DNA of 64,000 nucleotides from Streptomyces niphimycinicus. Lineage in GTDB: Bacteria; Actinomycetota; Actinomycetes; Streptomycetales; Streptomycetaceae. Under the pieces are notes generated by a model. That model had not been told where the DNA came from and made no database searches. It worked only from the letters and a program-made list of their open reading frames with translations. Shown here piece after piece: positions 26,136-33,918 of this stretch (the first letter of the stretch is position 1; the number at the start of each line of letters is the position of its first letter). The stretch spans positions 1-64,000 of the forward strand of contig NZ_JAHLEM010000010.1 of assembly GCF_018883605.1 (NCBI RefSeq), written 5' to 3'. Position numbers and translations under genes: made by a program.

Positions 26136-27035
26136 TCATCGGCTCTCGTCGCCCGTCAGGGACCCGCGGTCCGCGGCGCTCGTCCAGGACCCGCGCTCCG
26201 CGGCACGGCGGCCCCTGCGCGGGTCCAGGACCGGCACCGCGTCGAGCAGTTGCCGCGTATAGGGGTGCCGGGGGGTGCGCAGCACCGCGGCCGTCGCGCC
26301 CACCTCGACCAGCCGCCCCCGGCGCATCACCGCGACCCGGTCGGCCACCTGCCGTACGACGGCGAGGTTGTGCGAGACGAACACATAGGTGAGGCCCAGC
26401 CGCCCCTGGAGATCCGCCAGCAGGTCGAGGACGGTGGCCTGCACGGAGACATCCAGTGCGCTGGTGGGCTCGTCGAGCACCAGCAGACGGGGCCGGAGCG
26501 CCAGGGCCCGTGCGATCGAGACGCGCTGGCGCTGGCCGCCGGAGAACTCGTGCGGATAGCGGTCCTGGATACCCGCGTCCAGGCCCACGGCCTCCAGGAG
26601 TTCCCCGACCCGTTCCCTGGTGCGGGCCCGGGCACGCCGCCCGCGGGCCTGCGGATCGTGGGTGACCAGCGGTTCGGCGACGATGTCGGTGATGCGCATG
26701 CGCGGGTTCATGCTGGCGTACGGGTCCTGGAGGACGACCTGCATCTGGCGGCGGACGGCACGCAGCCCGGCGGGGGAGAGGGCGGTGAGGTCCTGTCCGT
26801 CGAAGCGCACGCTTCCGGCGGTGGGTTCGACGAGCCTCAGCAGCAGCCGGGTGAGGGTGGTCTTGCCGCAGCCGGACTCGCCGACCAGGGCCAGGGTCTC
26901 CCCTTCGTGGACCTCGAGCGAGACGTCGTCGACAGCCACGTTCACCGTCCTGGTGCCGAACTCCTTGCGCAGCCCGACGAGTTCCAGGAGCACCTTTCCG
27001 GCCGGGGGCGCGGGCGCAGCGGCTTCGGTGGTCAT
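26136..27035 (-). CDS. Opp/Dpp-type ABC importer ATPase (F type)
   Basis: A 299-residue ABC ATPase with all motifs: Walker A G-E-S-G-C-G-K-T-T near residue 53, Q-loop V-V-L-Q-D-P, signature F-S-G-G-Q-R-Q-R near 165, Walker B L-L-V-L-D-E-P-T near 185, and the switch His in V-S-H-N-L. The C-terminal H-P-Y-T-R-Q-L-L-D-A is the oligopeptide-family extension. It is the last gene of the five-gene importer operon, with an ATGA overlap with the D-type ATPase. Confidence 0.92.
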   Translation of the reverse strand: MTTEAAAPAPPAGKVLLELVGLRKEFGTRTVNVAVDDVSLEVHEGETLALVGESGCGKTTLTRLLLRLVEPTAGSVRFDGQDLTALSPAGLRAVRRQMQVVLQDPYASMNPRMRITDIVAEPLVTHDPQARGRRARARTRERVGELLEAVGLDAGIQDRYPHEFSGGQRQRVSIARALALRPRLLVLDEPTSALDVSVQATVLDLLADLQGRLGLTYVFVSHNLAVVRQVADRVAVMRRGRLVEVGATAAVLRTPRHPYTRQLLDAVPVLDPRRGRRAAERGSWTSAADRGSLTGDESR

Positions 27036-27877
27036 ACCGCCTCCAATCGCGGGGTGGCGGCGAGCAGTTTGCGGGTGTAGTCGTCGGCCGGACGGTCGAA
27101 GACATCGAGGACGTCGCCGGTCTCGACGACCTTGCCCTGGTTCATGACCGCGACGCGGTCGGCGGTCTCCGCCACGACCGCGAGGTCATGGGTGATCAGC
27201 ACGACCGCCATGCCGTGCTTGTCCTGGAGGGTGACGAGCAGGTCGAGGATCTGGCTCTGCACGGTGACGTCCAGGGCGGTGGTCGGCTCGTCGGCGATGA
27301 GCAGGCGGGGCCGTCCCACCAGCGCCGTCGCGATCATCACGCGCTGCCGCAGCCCCCCGGAGAGTTCATGCGGATACTGCCGGTAGCGCAGGGCCGGGTC
27401 GGGTATGCCGACCTCGTCCAGCGCGTCCAGCGCGGCGTCCCTGGCCTCGGCGCGGGACATCCCGGTGTGGTGCCTGAGCACCTCGGCCACCTGCGCGCCG
27501 ACGCGCTGGAGCGGATCGAGGCAGGTCATCGGGTCCTGGAAGACCATGGCGATGTCGCGGCCCCGGATCCGGCCGAGTTCCCTCTCGGAGAGCGCCAGCA
27601 GATCACGTCCGTCGAAGAGGATCTCGCCGCTCGCGTAGACACACGGAGGGCTCGGGTTCAGCCGCGGGACGGACAGCGCGGTGGCGGTCTTCCCGCTGCC
27701 CGACTCGCCCACGACGGCGAGCGTCTCACCGGCCCGGACGTGGAGGGAGACGTCCCGGACGGCGTGCACGACGGAGGTCTCGAGCCTGAAGTCGACGCTG
27801 AGGCCGTTGATTTCCAGCAGCGGCCGCTCGTGCGCCGGCCGCTGGGACGGATCGGTTGTCGGTCGGTCGATGCTCAT
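27032..27877 (-). CDS. Opp/Dpp-type ABC importer ATPase (D type)
   Basis: A 281-residue ATPase with Walker A G-E-S-G-S-G-K-T near residue 53, signature L-S-G-G-L-R-Q-R near 165, Walker B L-L-I-A-D-E-P-T-T near 185, and I-T-H-D-L switch. The C-terminal D-D-Y-T-R-K-L-L-A-A is typical of peptide/nickel importers. The ATG at 27877 overlaps the stop of the permease gene; longer frames extend into the permease and are rejected. It would heterodimerise with the F-type ATPase to drive import. Confidence 0.92.
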   Translation of the reverse strand: MSIDRPTTDPSQRPAHERPLLEINGLSVDFRLETSVVHAVRDVSLHVRAGETLAVVGESGSGKTATALSVPRLNPSPPCVYASGEILFDGRDLLALSERELGRIRGRDIAMVFQDPMTCLDPLQRVGAQVAEVLRHHTGMSRAEARDAALDALDEVGIPDPALRYRQYPHELSGGLRQRVMIATALVGRPRLLIADEPTTALDVTVQSQILDLLVTLQDKHGMAVVLITHDLAVVAETADRVAVMNQGKVVETGDVLDVFDRPADDYTRKLLAATPRLEAV

Positions 27878-28788
27878 CGGCGGTAAGCCTTCGGGTCCGC
27901 GACGTCCCGCAGGGCGTCGCCGGTGATGTTGATGGCCACAGAGGTCAGCATCAGCGCGATGCCGGGGAATACGGCGACCCACCAGGAGGTGCCCAGATAG
28001 AGCTGGCCGTCGGAGAGCATGGCACCCCAGGTGACCGTCTCCTTGGGCACTCCCAGGCCCAGATAGCTCAGGGAAGCCTCGGCCACGATCGCGGCGGCGA
28101 CGTGCAGCGTTCCGATGGTGGCCAGCGGCGCCATCACATTGGGCAGCAGATGACGGCGCATGATGGTGATGTCGGTGACGCCGATCGCCCGGGCCTCGGT
28201 GATGAAGTCGCGGGTGCGCAGCGACATCACCTCGGACCGCACGACGCGGGCGTAGGACACCCAGCCGGTGAAGCCGAGGACCAGGATCACGTACCACAGA
28301 CCCGAGCCGAGGAAACCGACGATGGCCAGGGCCAGGAGCAGTGCGGGGAAGGCGAGCTGGACGTCGGCGAGCCGCATGAGCACCCGGTCCGCCCAGCCGC
28401 CGAAGTAGCCGGAGGCCAGCCCCACGACGGTGCCGATGACACCGGCGAGCAGGGCGGCCCCCGCGCCGACGAGCAGCGAGACCCGGGCGCCGTAGATGAC
28501 GCGCGAGAGCATGTCGCGGCCCAGTTGGTCGGTGCCGAGGAGATGGGCGCCGCTGCCGCCGTCCTGCCAGGCGGGCGGCCGCAGCCGCAGGAGGAGGTTC
28601 TGCGCGTTGGGGTCGTAGGGGGCGACGAGCGGGGCGAACAGGGCGGCGACCAGCAGCACGGCGAGTACGGCGAGCGCCAGGACGGCCAGCTTGTTGCGCA
28701 GCAGCGTGCGCAGGACGACGGACCGGGAACCGCCGGCCGGTGCCGCCGCCGGGGAATGGCCGGTCGCGGCAGGTGAAATGAGGGTCAT
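27874..28788 (-). CDS. Opp/Dpp-type ABC permease (C type)
   Basis: A 304-residue inner-membrane permease with an N-terminal cytoplasmic tail, about six membrane helices, and the coupling-loop motif E-A-R-A-I-G-V-T-D-I-T-I-M-R-R-H-L-L-P-N near residue 205. The periplasmic-side signature L-G-T-D-Q-L-G-R-D near 85 is characteristic of DppC/OppC. The start at 28788 overlaps the DppB-type stop. It forms the channel with the gene just upstream. Confidence 0.92.
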   Translation of the reverse strand: MTLISPAATGHSPAAAPAGGSRSVVLRTLLRNKLAVLALAVLAVLLVAALFAPLVAPYDPNAQNLLLRLRPPAWQDGGSGAHLLGTDQLGRDMLSRVIYGARVSLLVGAGAALLAGVIGTVVGLASGYFGGWADRVLMRLADVQLAFPALLLALAIVGFLGSGLWYVILVLGFTGWVSYARVVRSEVMSLRTRDFITEARAIGVTDITIMRRHLLPNVMAPLATIGTLHVAAAIVAEASLSYLGLGVPKETVTWGAMLSDGQLYLGTSWWVAVFPGIALMLTSVAINITGDALRDVADPKAYRR

Positions 28789-29777
28789 CGTGACGTCCTC
28801 ACCCTCGGGTCGAGGAAGCTGTAGGAGAGGTCGACGAGCAGGTTCACCACGACGAAGGTGGCGGCGAAGAACAGGACCGTGGCCTGGACGAGCGGGAAGT
28901 CGCGGTTGGAGATCGCCTCGACGGTGAGCTGTCCGACTCCGGGCCAGGAGAAGACCCGTTCGGTGAGGATCGCCCCGCCGAGCAGGTTGCCCACTTCGAG
29001 ACCGATGACGGTCACCACCGGCAGTGAGGCGTTGCGCAGCCCGTGCCGGAGCACCACCTTCAGCGGCCCGAAGCCCTTGGCGCGGGAACTGCGGATGTGG
29101 TCGGAGGACAGGACGTCGATCAGCGAGGAGCGCAGCAGCCGCGCGACGACGGCCACCGAGTAGACGGCGAGGGTGACGGCCGGCAGGACCAGGTTGGCGA
29201 AGGTGCCGTATCCGGAGGCGGGCAGGACGCGCAGCCAGACGGCGAAGACCAGGATGAGGAGGATGCCGACCCAGAACGGCGGGGTGGACTGGCCGAGCAG
29301 GACACCGGTCATCACGGTGTGGTCGGAGCGGCGGCCGCGGCGCATCGCGGCGAAGATGCCCGCCGGGATGGCGATGACGAGGGTCACCGCCAGGGCGGCG
29401 GCGGCCAGTTCGATCGTGGCGGGCAGCCGGTCGGCGAGGATCTCGCTGACGGGCCGGCCGTAGACCAGGGAGTCGCCGAGGTCGAGGCGGGGCAGTCCCC
29501 AGAGGTAGTCGAGGTACTGCGTGAACAGTGGCCGGTCCAGTCCGAGGGACGCGCGGAGCACGCTCTCCTGGTGGGCCGTGGCGTCGGGCGGCAGCAGGAT
29601 CTTCACGGGGTCGCCGGAGAGCCGTACCAGGAAGAACGAGACGGTCGCCGTGCACAGCAGGACGAACAGCGCGGTGCCCATACGCCTGATGACGGTGCGC
29701 AGCAGCCGTCCCGTGTCCCGGTGGCGCGACGGAGTGTCCGCCGGGGTGGGTGGCTTGTCGAGGGTGAGGGCGCTCAT
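28785..29777 (-). CDS. Opp/Dpp-type ABC permease (B type)
   Basis: A 330-residue permease with first helix near residues 33-53, the V-R-L-S-G-D-P motif after it, the conserved L-G-L-D-R-P-L-F-T-Q-Y loop near 78, and coupling segment R-A-K-G-F-G-P-L-K-V-V-L-R-H near 230. It pairs with the C-type permease. Its ATG overlaps the binding-protein stop by one base (TGATG), so the operon reads binding protein, B, C, D, F without gaps. Confidence 0.92.
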   Translation of the reverse strand: MSALTLDKPPTPADTPSRHRDTGRLLRTVIRRMGTALFVLLCTATVSFFLVRLSGDPVKILLPPDATAHQESVLRASLGLDRPLFTQYLDYLWGLPRLDLGDSLVYGRPVSEILADRLPATIELAAAALAVTLVIAIPAGIFAAMRRGRRSDHTVMTGVLLGQSTPPFWVGILLILVFAVWLRVLPASGYGTFANLVLPAVTLAVYSVAVVARLLRSSLIDVLSSDHIRSSRAKGFGPLKVVLRHGLRNASLPVVTVIGLEVGNLLGGAILTERVFSWPGVGQLTVEAISNRDFPLVQATVLFFAATFVVVNLLVDLSYSFLDPRVRTSR

Positions 29778-31351
29778 CAGGAGACCTCCGCGCTCTCCAT
29801 GGCGAGGACACCTGCGGAACCCGGCGTCCAGTGGGGGCGGTCGTTGCGAGCGAAGATGTTGTCGAGCTGGTAGAGGAAGACGAAGGGTGCTTCCCGGCGC
29901 ATCAGCCGCTGAAGGTCGGAGAATGCCCGCTTGCGTTTCTCGGGGCTTTCGGAAAGCTCCTCGATGTCGATGAGGCGGTCGGCCTCCTTGGAGTGCCAGC
30001 GGCTCTGGCGCCGGTCGCTGCGTACGTTGGACTGGACGATGCTCTGGCCGTCCATCGTCCAGACGGTGCTGGCCGCCAGGTAGATCGGGCCGAGCGCGCC
30101 CCGGTTGTCAGAGGTGAGCCGGGCGGCGTAGGTGCCGGGGTCGAGCAGGTTGACCCGGGCCCGCACCCCTGCCCTGGCCAGCAGTCCCGACAGGGCCTCG
30201 GCGACGTTGGAGTCGACGTTGGACGCGGTGAGGGTCGTGGCGAAGCCATGCGGGTGGCCGGCCTCGGCGAGGAGGGTGCGCGCGGTCTCCAGGGAGCGGG
30301 TGAAGGGCTTGACCGTGGGATCGAAGCCGAAGGCGCCGCGCGGCACGAGGGCGGGTGTCTCGGTGGCCTTGCCGCCGAGCACGGCCTTGATCAGCAGGGG
30401 GACATCGATCGCGTGGTTGAGCGCCTGGCGCACGCGGCGGTCCTGGAGCGGGCCCCGTTCCAGGGTGTTCAGGGACAGATAGGACGTGCGGATCCCCGTG
30501 TAGCCGTCCAGCGTGACACCGGAGTAGCCGTCGAGCTGCTGAGCGGCGTCCGGGGTGAGTCCGGCGACGAGGTCCACCCCTCCGCTCTGGAGGGCGGCGA
30601 GGGAGGACGAGGCGTTGGGCGCGGGGCTGAAGACCAGGCCGTCGACGCTCGGCCGTCCGTTCCAGTGGCCGGCGTAGGCGCGCATGCGCAGCTCGTGGTC
30701 GCGCCGCCAGTTGACGAAGGTGAACGGGCCGGTGCCGACGGGGTGTTCGGCGAACGCGGCGTCGCCCGCCTGCGCGAGGTGGCGGGGCGGCAGGACCACT
30801 CCGCCGAACAGGGAGAGCTTGGCGGGCAGGATCGGGTCGTGCACGGTGGTGTGCACATCCACGGTGAGCCGGTCGACCACGGTGACGCCCTTGACGTAAC
30901 GCAGTTCGACGATCGGTGACTTGGTGGCGGGGTCGAGCAGCCGCTCGATGCTGAACGCGACGGCCCGCGCGTCGCACGCCTCACCGTTGTGGAAGGTCAC
31001 CCCCGGGCGGAGCGCGAAACGCCAGGTGCGCGCGCCGGTGGCCGTCCAGGAGACGGCGAGCCTGGGGTGCAACTGATTGTCGCGGCCCCGGGTGGTGAGC
31101 GTGTCGAACATGTTGATCAGCACGTTCATGGACACCATGTCGCCCTGCTTCTGCGGGTCCAGCGTCTTGGGGTCCCCGGGCTGGGAAACCCGCAGGACGT
31201 TGCCGGCCCCGTCCGCGGCGGCGTTCGTGCCGCACGCGCTCAGGAGCGCCGGAGCGCCGAGGGCCCCGAGCAGCAGACCACCGGTCCGCAGGACGCCGCG
31301 TCGGCTGGGACGGCCGTGGCCCGCCATGCGCCCCTGGTGACTTCGTTCCAT
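29777..31351 (-). CDS. ABC importer solute-binding lipoprotein, family 5
   Basis: A 524-residue extracytoplasmic binding protein. S-R-R-G-V-L near residue 16 is Tat-like, and L-L-S-A-C-G near 39 is a lipobox, so the mature protein is anchored by Cys. The family 5 signature (L-R-V-S-Q-P-G-D-P-K-T-L-D-P near 53; R-P-G-V-T-F-H-N-G near 112) is clear. It delivers peptides or another organic ligand to the B/C permeases. The start is supported by ggaggtg at 7 bases. A candidate IclR-type operator lies just upstream at 31365-31383, so expression is probably linked to the IclR gene at 22261. Confidence 0.92.
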   Translation of the reverse strand: MERSHQGRMAGHGRPSRRGVLRTGGLLLGALGAPALLSACGTNAAADGAGNVLRVSQPGDPKTLDPQKQGDMVSMNVLINMFDTLTTRGRDNQLHPRLAVSWTATGARTWRFALRPGVTFHNGEACDARAVAFSIERLLDPATKSPIVELRYVKGVTVVDRLTVDVHTTVHDPILPAKLSLFGGVVLPPRHLAQAGDAAFAEHPVGTGPFTFVNWRRDHELRMRAYAGHWNGRPSVDGLVFSPAPNASSSLAALQSGGVDLVAGLTPDAAQQLDGYSGVTLDGYTGIRTSYLSLNTLERGPLQDRRVRQALNHAIDVPLLIKAVLGGKATETPALVPRGAFGFDPTVKPFTRSLETARTLLAEAGHPHGFATTLTASNVDSNVAEALSGLLARAGVRARVNLLDPGTYAARLTSDNRGALGPIYLAASTVWTMDGQSIVQSNVRSDRRQSRWHSKEADRLIDIEELSESPEKRKRAFSDLQRLMRREAPFVFLYQLDNIFARNDRPHWTPGSAGVLAMESAEVS

Positions 31352-31364
31352 TGAACAACACCTC

Positions 31365-31383
31365 CGTTCCGTCAGATGGAATG
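31365..31383. promoter_or_regulatory. Candidate IclR operator before the importer operon
   Basis: cgttcc-N7-ggaatg has the same arms and spacer as the site in front of the IclR gene, with one mismatch in the right arm. It lies 14 bases upstream of the binding-protein start, overlapping its ribosome-site region, where a bound regulator would block transcription or elongation. Confidence 0.5.
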
Positions 31384-31405
31384 CGGTGGGGTTAAGTTAA
31401 GCGAC

Positions 31406-31444
31406 GTGGCGAAGGCGGTCAACACCCGATCGGTGGGCCGGGAA
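31406..31444 (+). pseudogene. Remnant of a second IclR-family gene start
   Basis: Thirteen codons from the GTG read V-A-K-A-V-N-T-R-S-V-G-R-E, aligning with M-P-K-P-V-N-T-P-T-S-H-R-E at the start of the IclR protein 8 kb away. The upstream DNA is also alike: operator, then gggttaag, then the start codon at the same spacing. After residue 13 the similarity stops and the PadR gene begins. It looks like the head of a lost regulator gene that once stood divergent to the importer operon. Confidence 0.5.
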
Positions 31445-31461
31445 CGCTCGGCTCTTGGCGA

Positions 31462-32010
31462 ATGTCGCAGGACGTGGTGCTGGCGCTGCTGGTCAAGGAA
31501 CCTTCGCACGGGTACGACTTGCGCAGGCGGTTGGCGGCGGCGCTCGGACCGCTGGGTGAGACGCTGAACGCGGGTCGGATCTACGTCACGCTCACCCGGC
31601 TGGAGAAGGCCGGGCTGGTCGTCCGGGAGGGCGATGAGGTACCGCTGCGCGGCCCGCGGCGCAAGGTGTACGCGCTGACCGCGGCCGGGCAGGAGCGGGT
31701 GGCCGCGTGGCTGGCCGAGGAGGCCGGGCCCAGAGCGGATGCGGCGGAGTTCCACCTGAAGTTGGTGGCCGCCGCCGAGTCGGGTCTGGCCGATCCGCTC
31801 GCGCTCGTGGACGGACGGCGGCGGGAGCTGATGCGCAGTCTCGCCGAGGTCCAGCGTGCCGCTCTCGCTCATGACACGGATTCGGAGGCCGGGTTGCTCC
31901 TGGAGGGCGTCGGCCTCCGGTTGCAGGCCGATGTGCGCTGGCTTGCGGCGTGTGAGCGGACCTGGTCCGTGCGCGCCTCGCGTGGGGAGAAGGGCGGAAG
32001 GACCGAATGA
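31462..32010 (+). CDS. PadR-family transcriptional regulator
   Basis: A 182-residue PadR protein. The winged helix is at residues 5-80 (L-A-L-L-V-K-E-P-S-H-G-Y-D-L, then Y-V-T-L-T-R-L-E-K-A-G-L-V and K-V-Y-A-L-T-A-A-G), followed by a C-terminal dimerisation coil rich in Leu, Arg and Glu. PadR genes often control the ABC exporter encoded next to them, and here the stop overlaps the start of an ABC ATPase, now broken. No clear ribosome site precedes the ATG; the region just upstream holds the IclR-gene remnant, so the original leader may have been replaced by a rearrangement. Confidence 0.85.
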   Translation: MSQDVVLALLVKEPSHGYDLRRRLAAALGPLGETLNAGRIYVTLTRLEKAGLVVREGDEVPLRGPRRKVYALTAAGQERVAAWLAEEAGPRADAAEFHLKLVAAAESGLADPLALVDGRRRELMRSLAEVQRAALAHDTDSEAGLLLEGVGLRLQADVRWLAACERTWSVRASRGEKGGRTE

Positions 32011-32663
32011 CGAGGAATGGGCTGCGGGTCAGGGGCCGGTCGCGGCGGAGGGGCGCGGACGGCAGTCCGGGCGCGGCGCCGGTCGGCCGCCAATCCGGTG
32101 CCGCGACCGCGCCGGTGCTGCGGACGGTCGGCCTGTCACGGGTGTACGGGGAGGACGAGAGCGTGGTGTGGGCCGTCGACGGGGTCGGCGAGCGGGCGCT
32201 GGCCCGGCTGCGGCGGCGCGCCGTCGGGTTCGTCTTCCAGTCCTACCACCTGATGGACGAGCTGACCGCGGCGGAGAACGTCGAACTGCCCGCACTGCTC
32301 GCCGGCGCCTCCCCACGCACCGCCCGCCGCCGTGCCACCGAACTCCTCGGCCAGGCCGGACTCGCCGGGCGGGCCCGGCATCTGCCCTCGGAGCTGTCCG
32401 GCGGGCAGCGGCAGCGGGTCGCCATCGCCCGTGCTCTGGTCAACAAGCCGCTGGTCGTCCTCGCCGTACCCGGATTGGCGGTGGGTGTCCCGACCGGGCT
32501 CGGCCTGTACTGGCTGTTCGGCAACACGGTCATGCCACCGGCGTCGTGGCTGCTCACCGCCGCACTCGTCATCCTGACGGCAGTCGGAGCACTGACCGCC
32601 CTGCCCGTGTGGATCCACACCCGCCGCCCCGCCGGGCACGCCCTCGACGCCGCACCCGTCTGA
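32007..32663 (+). pseudogene. MacB/LolD-type ABC ATPase fused to FtsX permease tail by deletions
   Basis: The frame is open for 218 codons but is a chimera. It begins as a MacB-type ATPase (L-S-R-V-Y-G-E-D-E-S-V-V-W-A-V-D-G-V), then skips the whole Walker A region and resumes at R-R-A-V-G-F-V-F-Q-S-Y-H-L-M (Q-loop). The signature L-S-G-G-Q-R-Q-R-V-A-I-A-R-A-L-V-N-K-P is intact, but the frame then jumps, where L-L-L-A-D-E-P-T should follow, into the last transmembrane part of an FtsX-like permease. Without Walker A and B it cannot hydrolyse ATP. At least two in-frame deletions removed several kilobases of an exporter operon. The start overlaps the PadR stop (ATGA). Confidence 0.85.
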
Positions 32664-32692
32664 CGGACCGTTCGCTCTGACGGACCGTTCGC
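32659..32692. repeat. 17-bp direct tandem duplication
   Basis: tctgacggaccgttcgc occurs twice head to tail (32659-32675 and 32676-32692). The first copy contains the stop codon of the ABC pseudogene. The rest of the gap to the LysR stop at 32864 shows no gene or convincing hairpin. Confidence 0.8.
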
Positions 32693-32863
32693 CAAAGCCG
32701 CGAGGACCTCCCCCGGCATCGACACCATCGTCCCGGGCCCGACCCAGCCGCACCTGTACGTGACTCCCGTCGAGCAGCCCGATCAAGACAGCCGGAGGGA
32801 ACGAAGAAGCGCGCGGTTTCATGGTCCTTCGGGTTGGGCCGTGGGCAGACCCACGCGTCGGGG

Positions 32864-33847
32864 TCAGACGTCGTGCCGTCGCGCGATGTCCCGGGCCGTG
32901 CGGGCGCCCTTCTCCGCCGTGTCGGTGAGGGCTCCGGCGGCGTCGATGGCCGCGGCGCGGAGGGCCGCTCCCACGCGGGCGACCGGCTCGGTCGGCGGAT
33001 GGGGGAGACGGGCCAGGAGCAGGCGCCGCTGTTCCTGGGGTCCGCCGCGGACAGGGAGGACGCGGACACCCGGTGGCGCGGCGGAAGCGAGGGCGGCCGG
33101 CACGGTGGTCAGCCCGCAGCCGGCGGCGACGAGGTGGAGCTTGGCGAGCCAGTCGCGGGCGGTGTGGGCGATCTCGGGCCGCTCGTCCAGCCCCGGCCAC
33201 ACGCCCATGATCCGGTCGTCGCCCGAGGAGGAGCCGGCGATCCAGCGCTGCCCGCGCAGGTCGGCCACGTCGACGAAGTCGCCGTGGGCAAGCGGGTGGG
33301 TGGCGGGCACCGCCAGACACAGCGCGCGTTCGGTGAGTGTCTGAAGCGCGAGCGGAGGCGACTCGGCGTCGGGCGGCCGGAACGGCGGCGCCGACGCGAG
33401 CAGGGCCAGATCGAGACTGCCGGCCCGCAGGGCGCGCACCAGCGCCGGGGTGCCGCCCTCCCGGCCGACGATGCGCAGGCCGGGGTCGGTGCCGCGCAGC
33501 GCGGCCAGGGCTCGGGGCACCAGGACGGCTCCGGCACTGGGGAACCAGCCCAGCCGGACCGTCCCGGACTGTCCGGGCAGGCCGGACAGTTCCCGGGCGG
33601 TCGCGTCGATCTCGTCGAGCACGGTCGTCGCGCGGCGCATGACGATACGGCCGGCGGCGGTGAGCCGTACCCCCTCGCGCCGCCGTTCCAGCAGCTCCGC
33701 GCCGGCGGCCCGTTCGATGGCGGCGATCTGGCGGGACACCGCCGACTGGGTATAGCCCAGCGACGCGGCGGCCGCGGTGAAGGTTCCCTGTTCTGCCACG
33801 GCGCGGAAGACCCGCAGCGCGGTCAGCGACACATCCGTGAAGTCCAT
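32864..33847 (-). CDS. LysR-family transcriptional regulator
   Basis: A 327-residue LysR protein. The helix-turn-helix reads F-T-A-A-A-A-S-L-G-Y-T-Q-S-A-V-S-R-Q-I near residues 23-41, and the effector domain starts at G-T-V-R-L-G-W-F-P near 94. It is divergent from an SDR pair at 33919-35777, the standard LysR arrangement, so those genes are the likely targets. ATG 33847 (M-D-F-T-D-V-S-L-T-A-L) is preferred to the upstream alternative at 33874, which adds residues not usual for the family. Confidence 0.88.
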   Translation of the reverse strand: MDFTDVSLTALRVFRAVAEQGTFTAAAASLGYTQSAVSRQIAAIERAAGAELLERRREGVRLTAAGRIVMRRATTVLDEIDATARELSGLPGQSGTVRLGWFPSAGAVLVPRALAALRGTDPGLRIVGREGGTPALVRALRAGSLDLALLASAPPFRPPDAESPPLALQTLTERALCLAVPATHPLAHGDFVDVADLRGQRWIAGSSSGDDRIMGVWPGLDERPEIAHTARDWLAKLHLVAAGCGLTTVPAALASAAPPGVRVLPVRGGPQEQRRLLLARLPHPPTEPVARVGAALRAAAIDAAGALTDTAEKGARTARDIARRHDV

Positions 33848-33881
33848 GACATTCACGCATACTAGCCGTGCCAAAGTTTCG

Positions 33882-33911
33882 TTGGACTCATGGCCGCGGC
33901 GTTTTTAGCGT
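33882..33911 (+). promoter_or_regulatory. Candidate promoter giving a leaderless SDR transcript
   Basis: TTGGAC (33882-33887) and TAGCGT (33906-33911) are 18 bases apart, a reasonable housekeeping-type promoter. Transcription would start about 7 bases later, essentially at the GTG codon at 33919, and there is no ribosome site before that codon. The divergent LysR gene starts 35 bases upstream of the -35 box. Confidence 0.45.
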
Positions 33912-33918
33912 GGCATGC

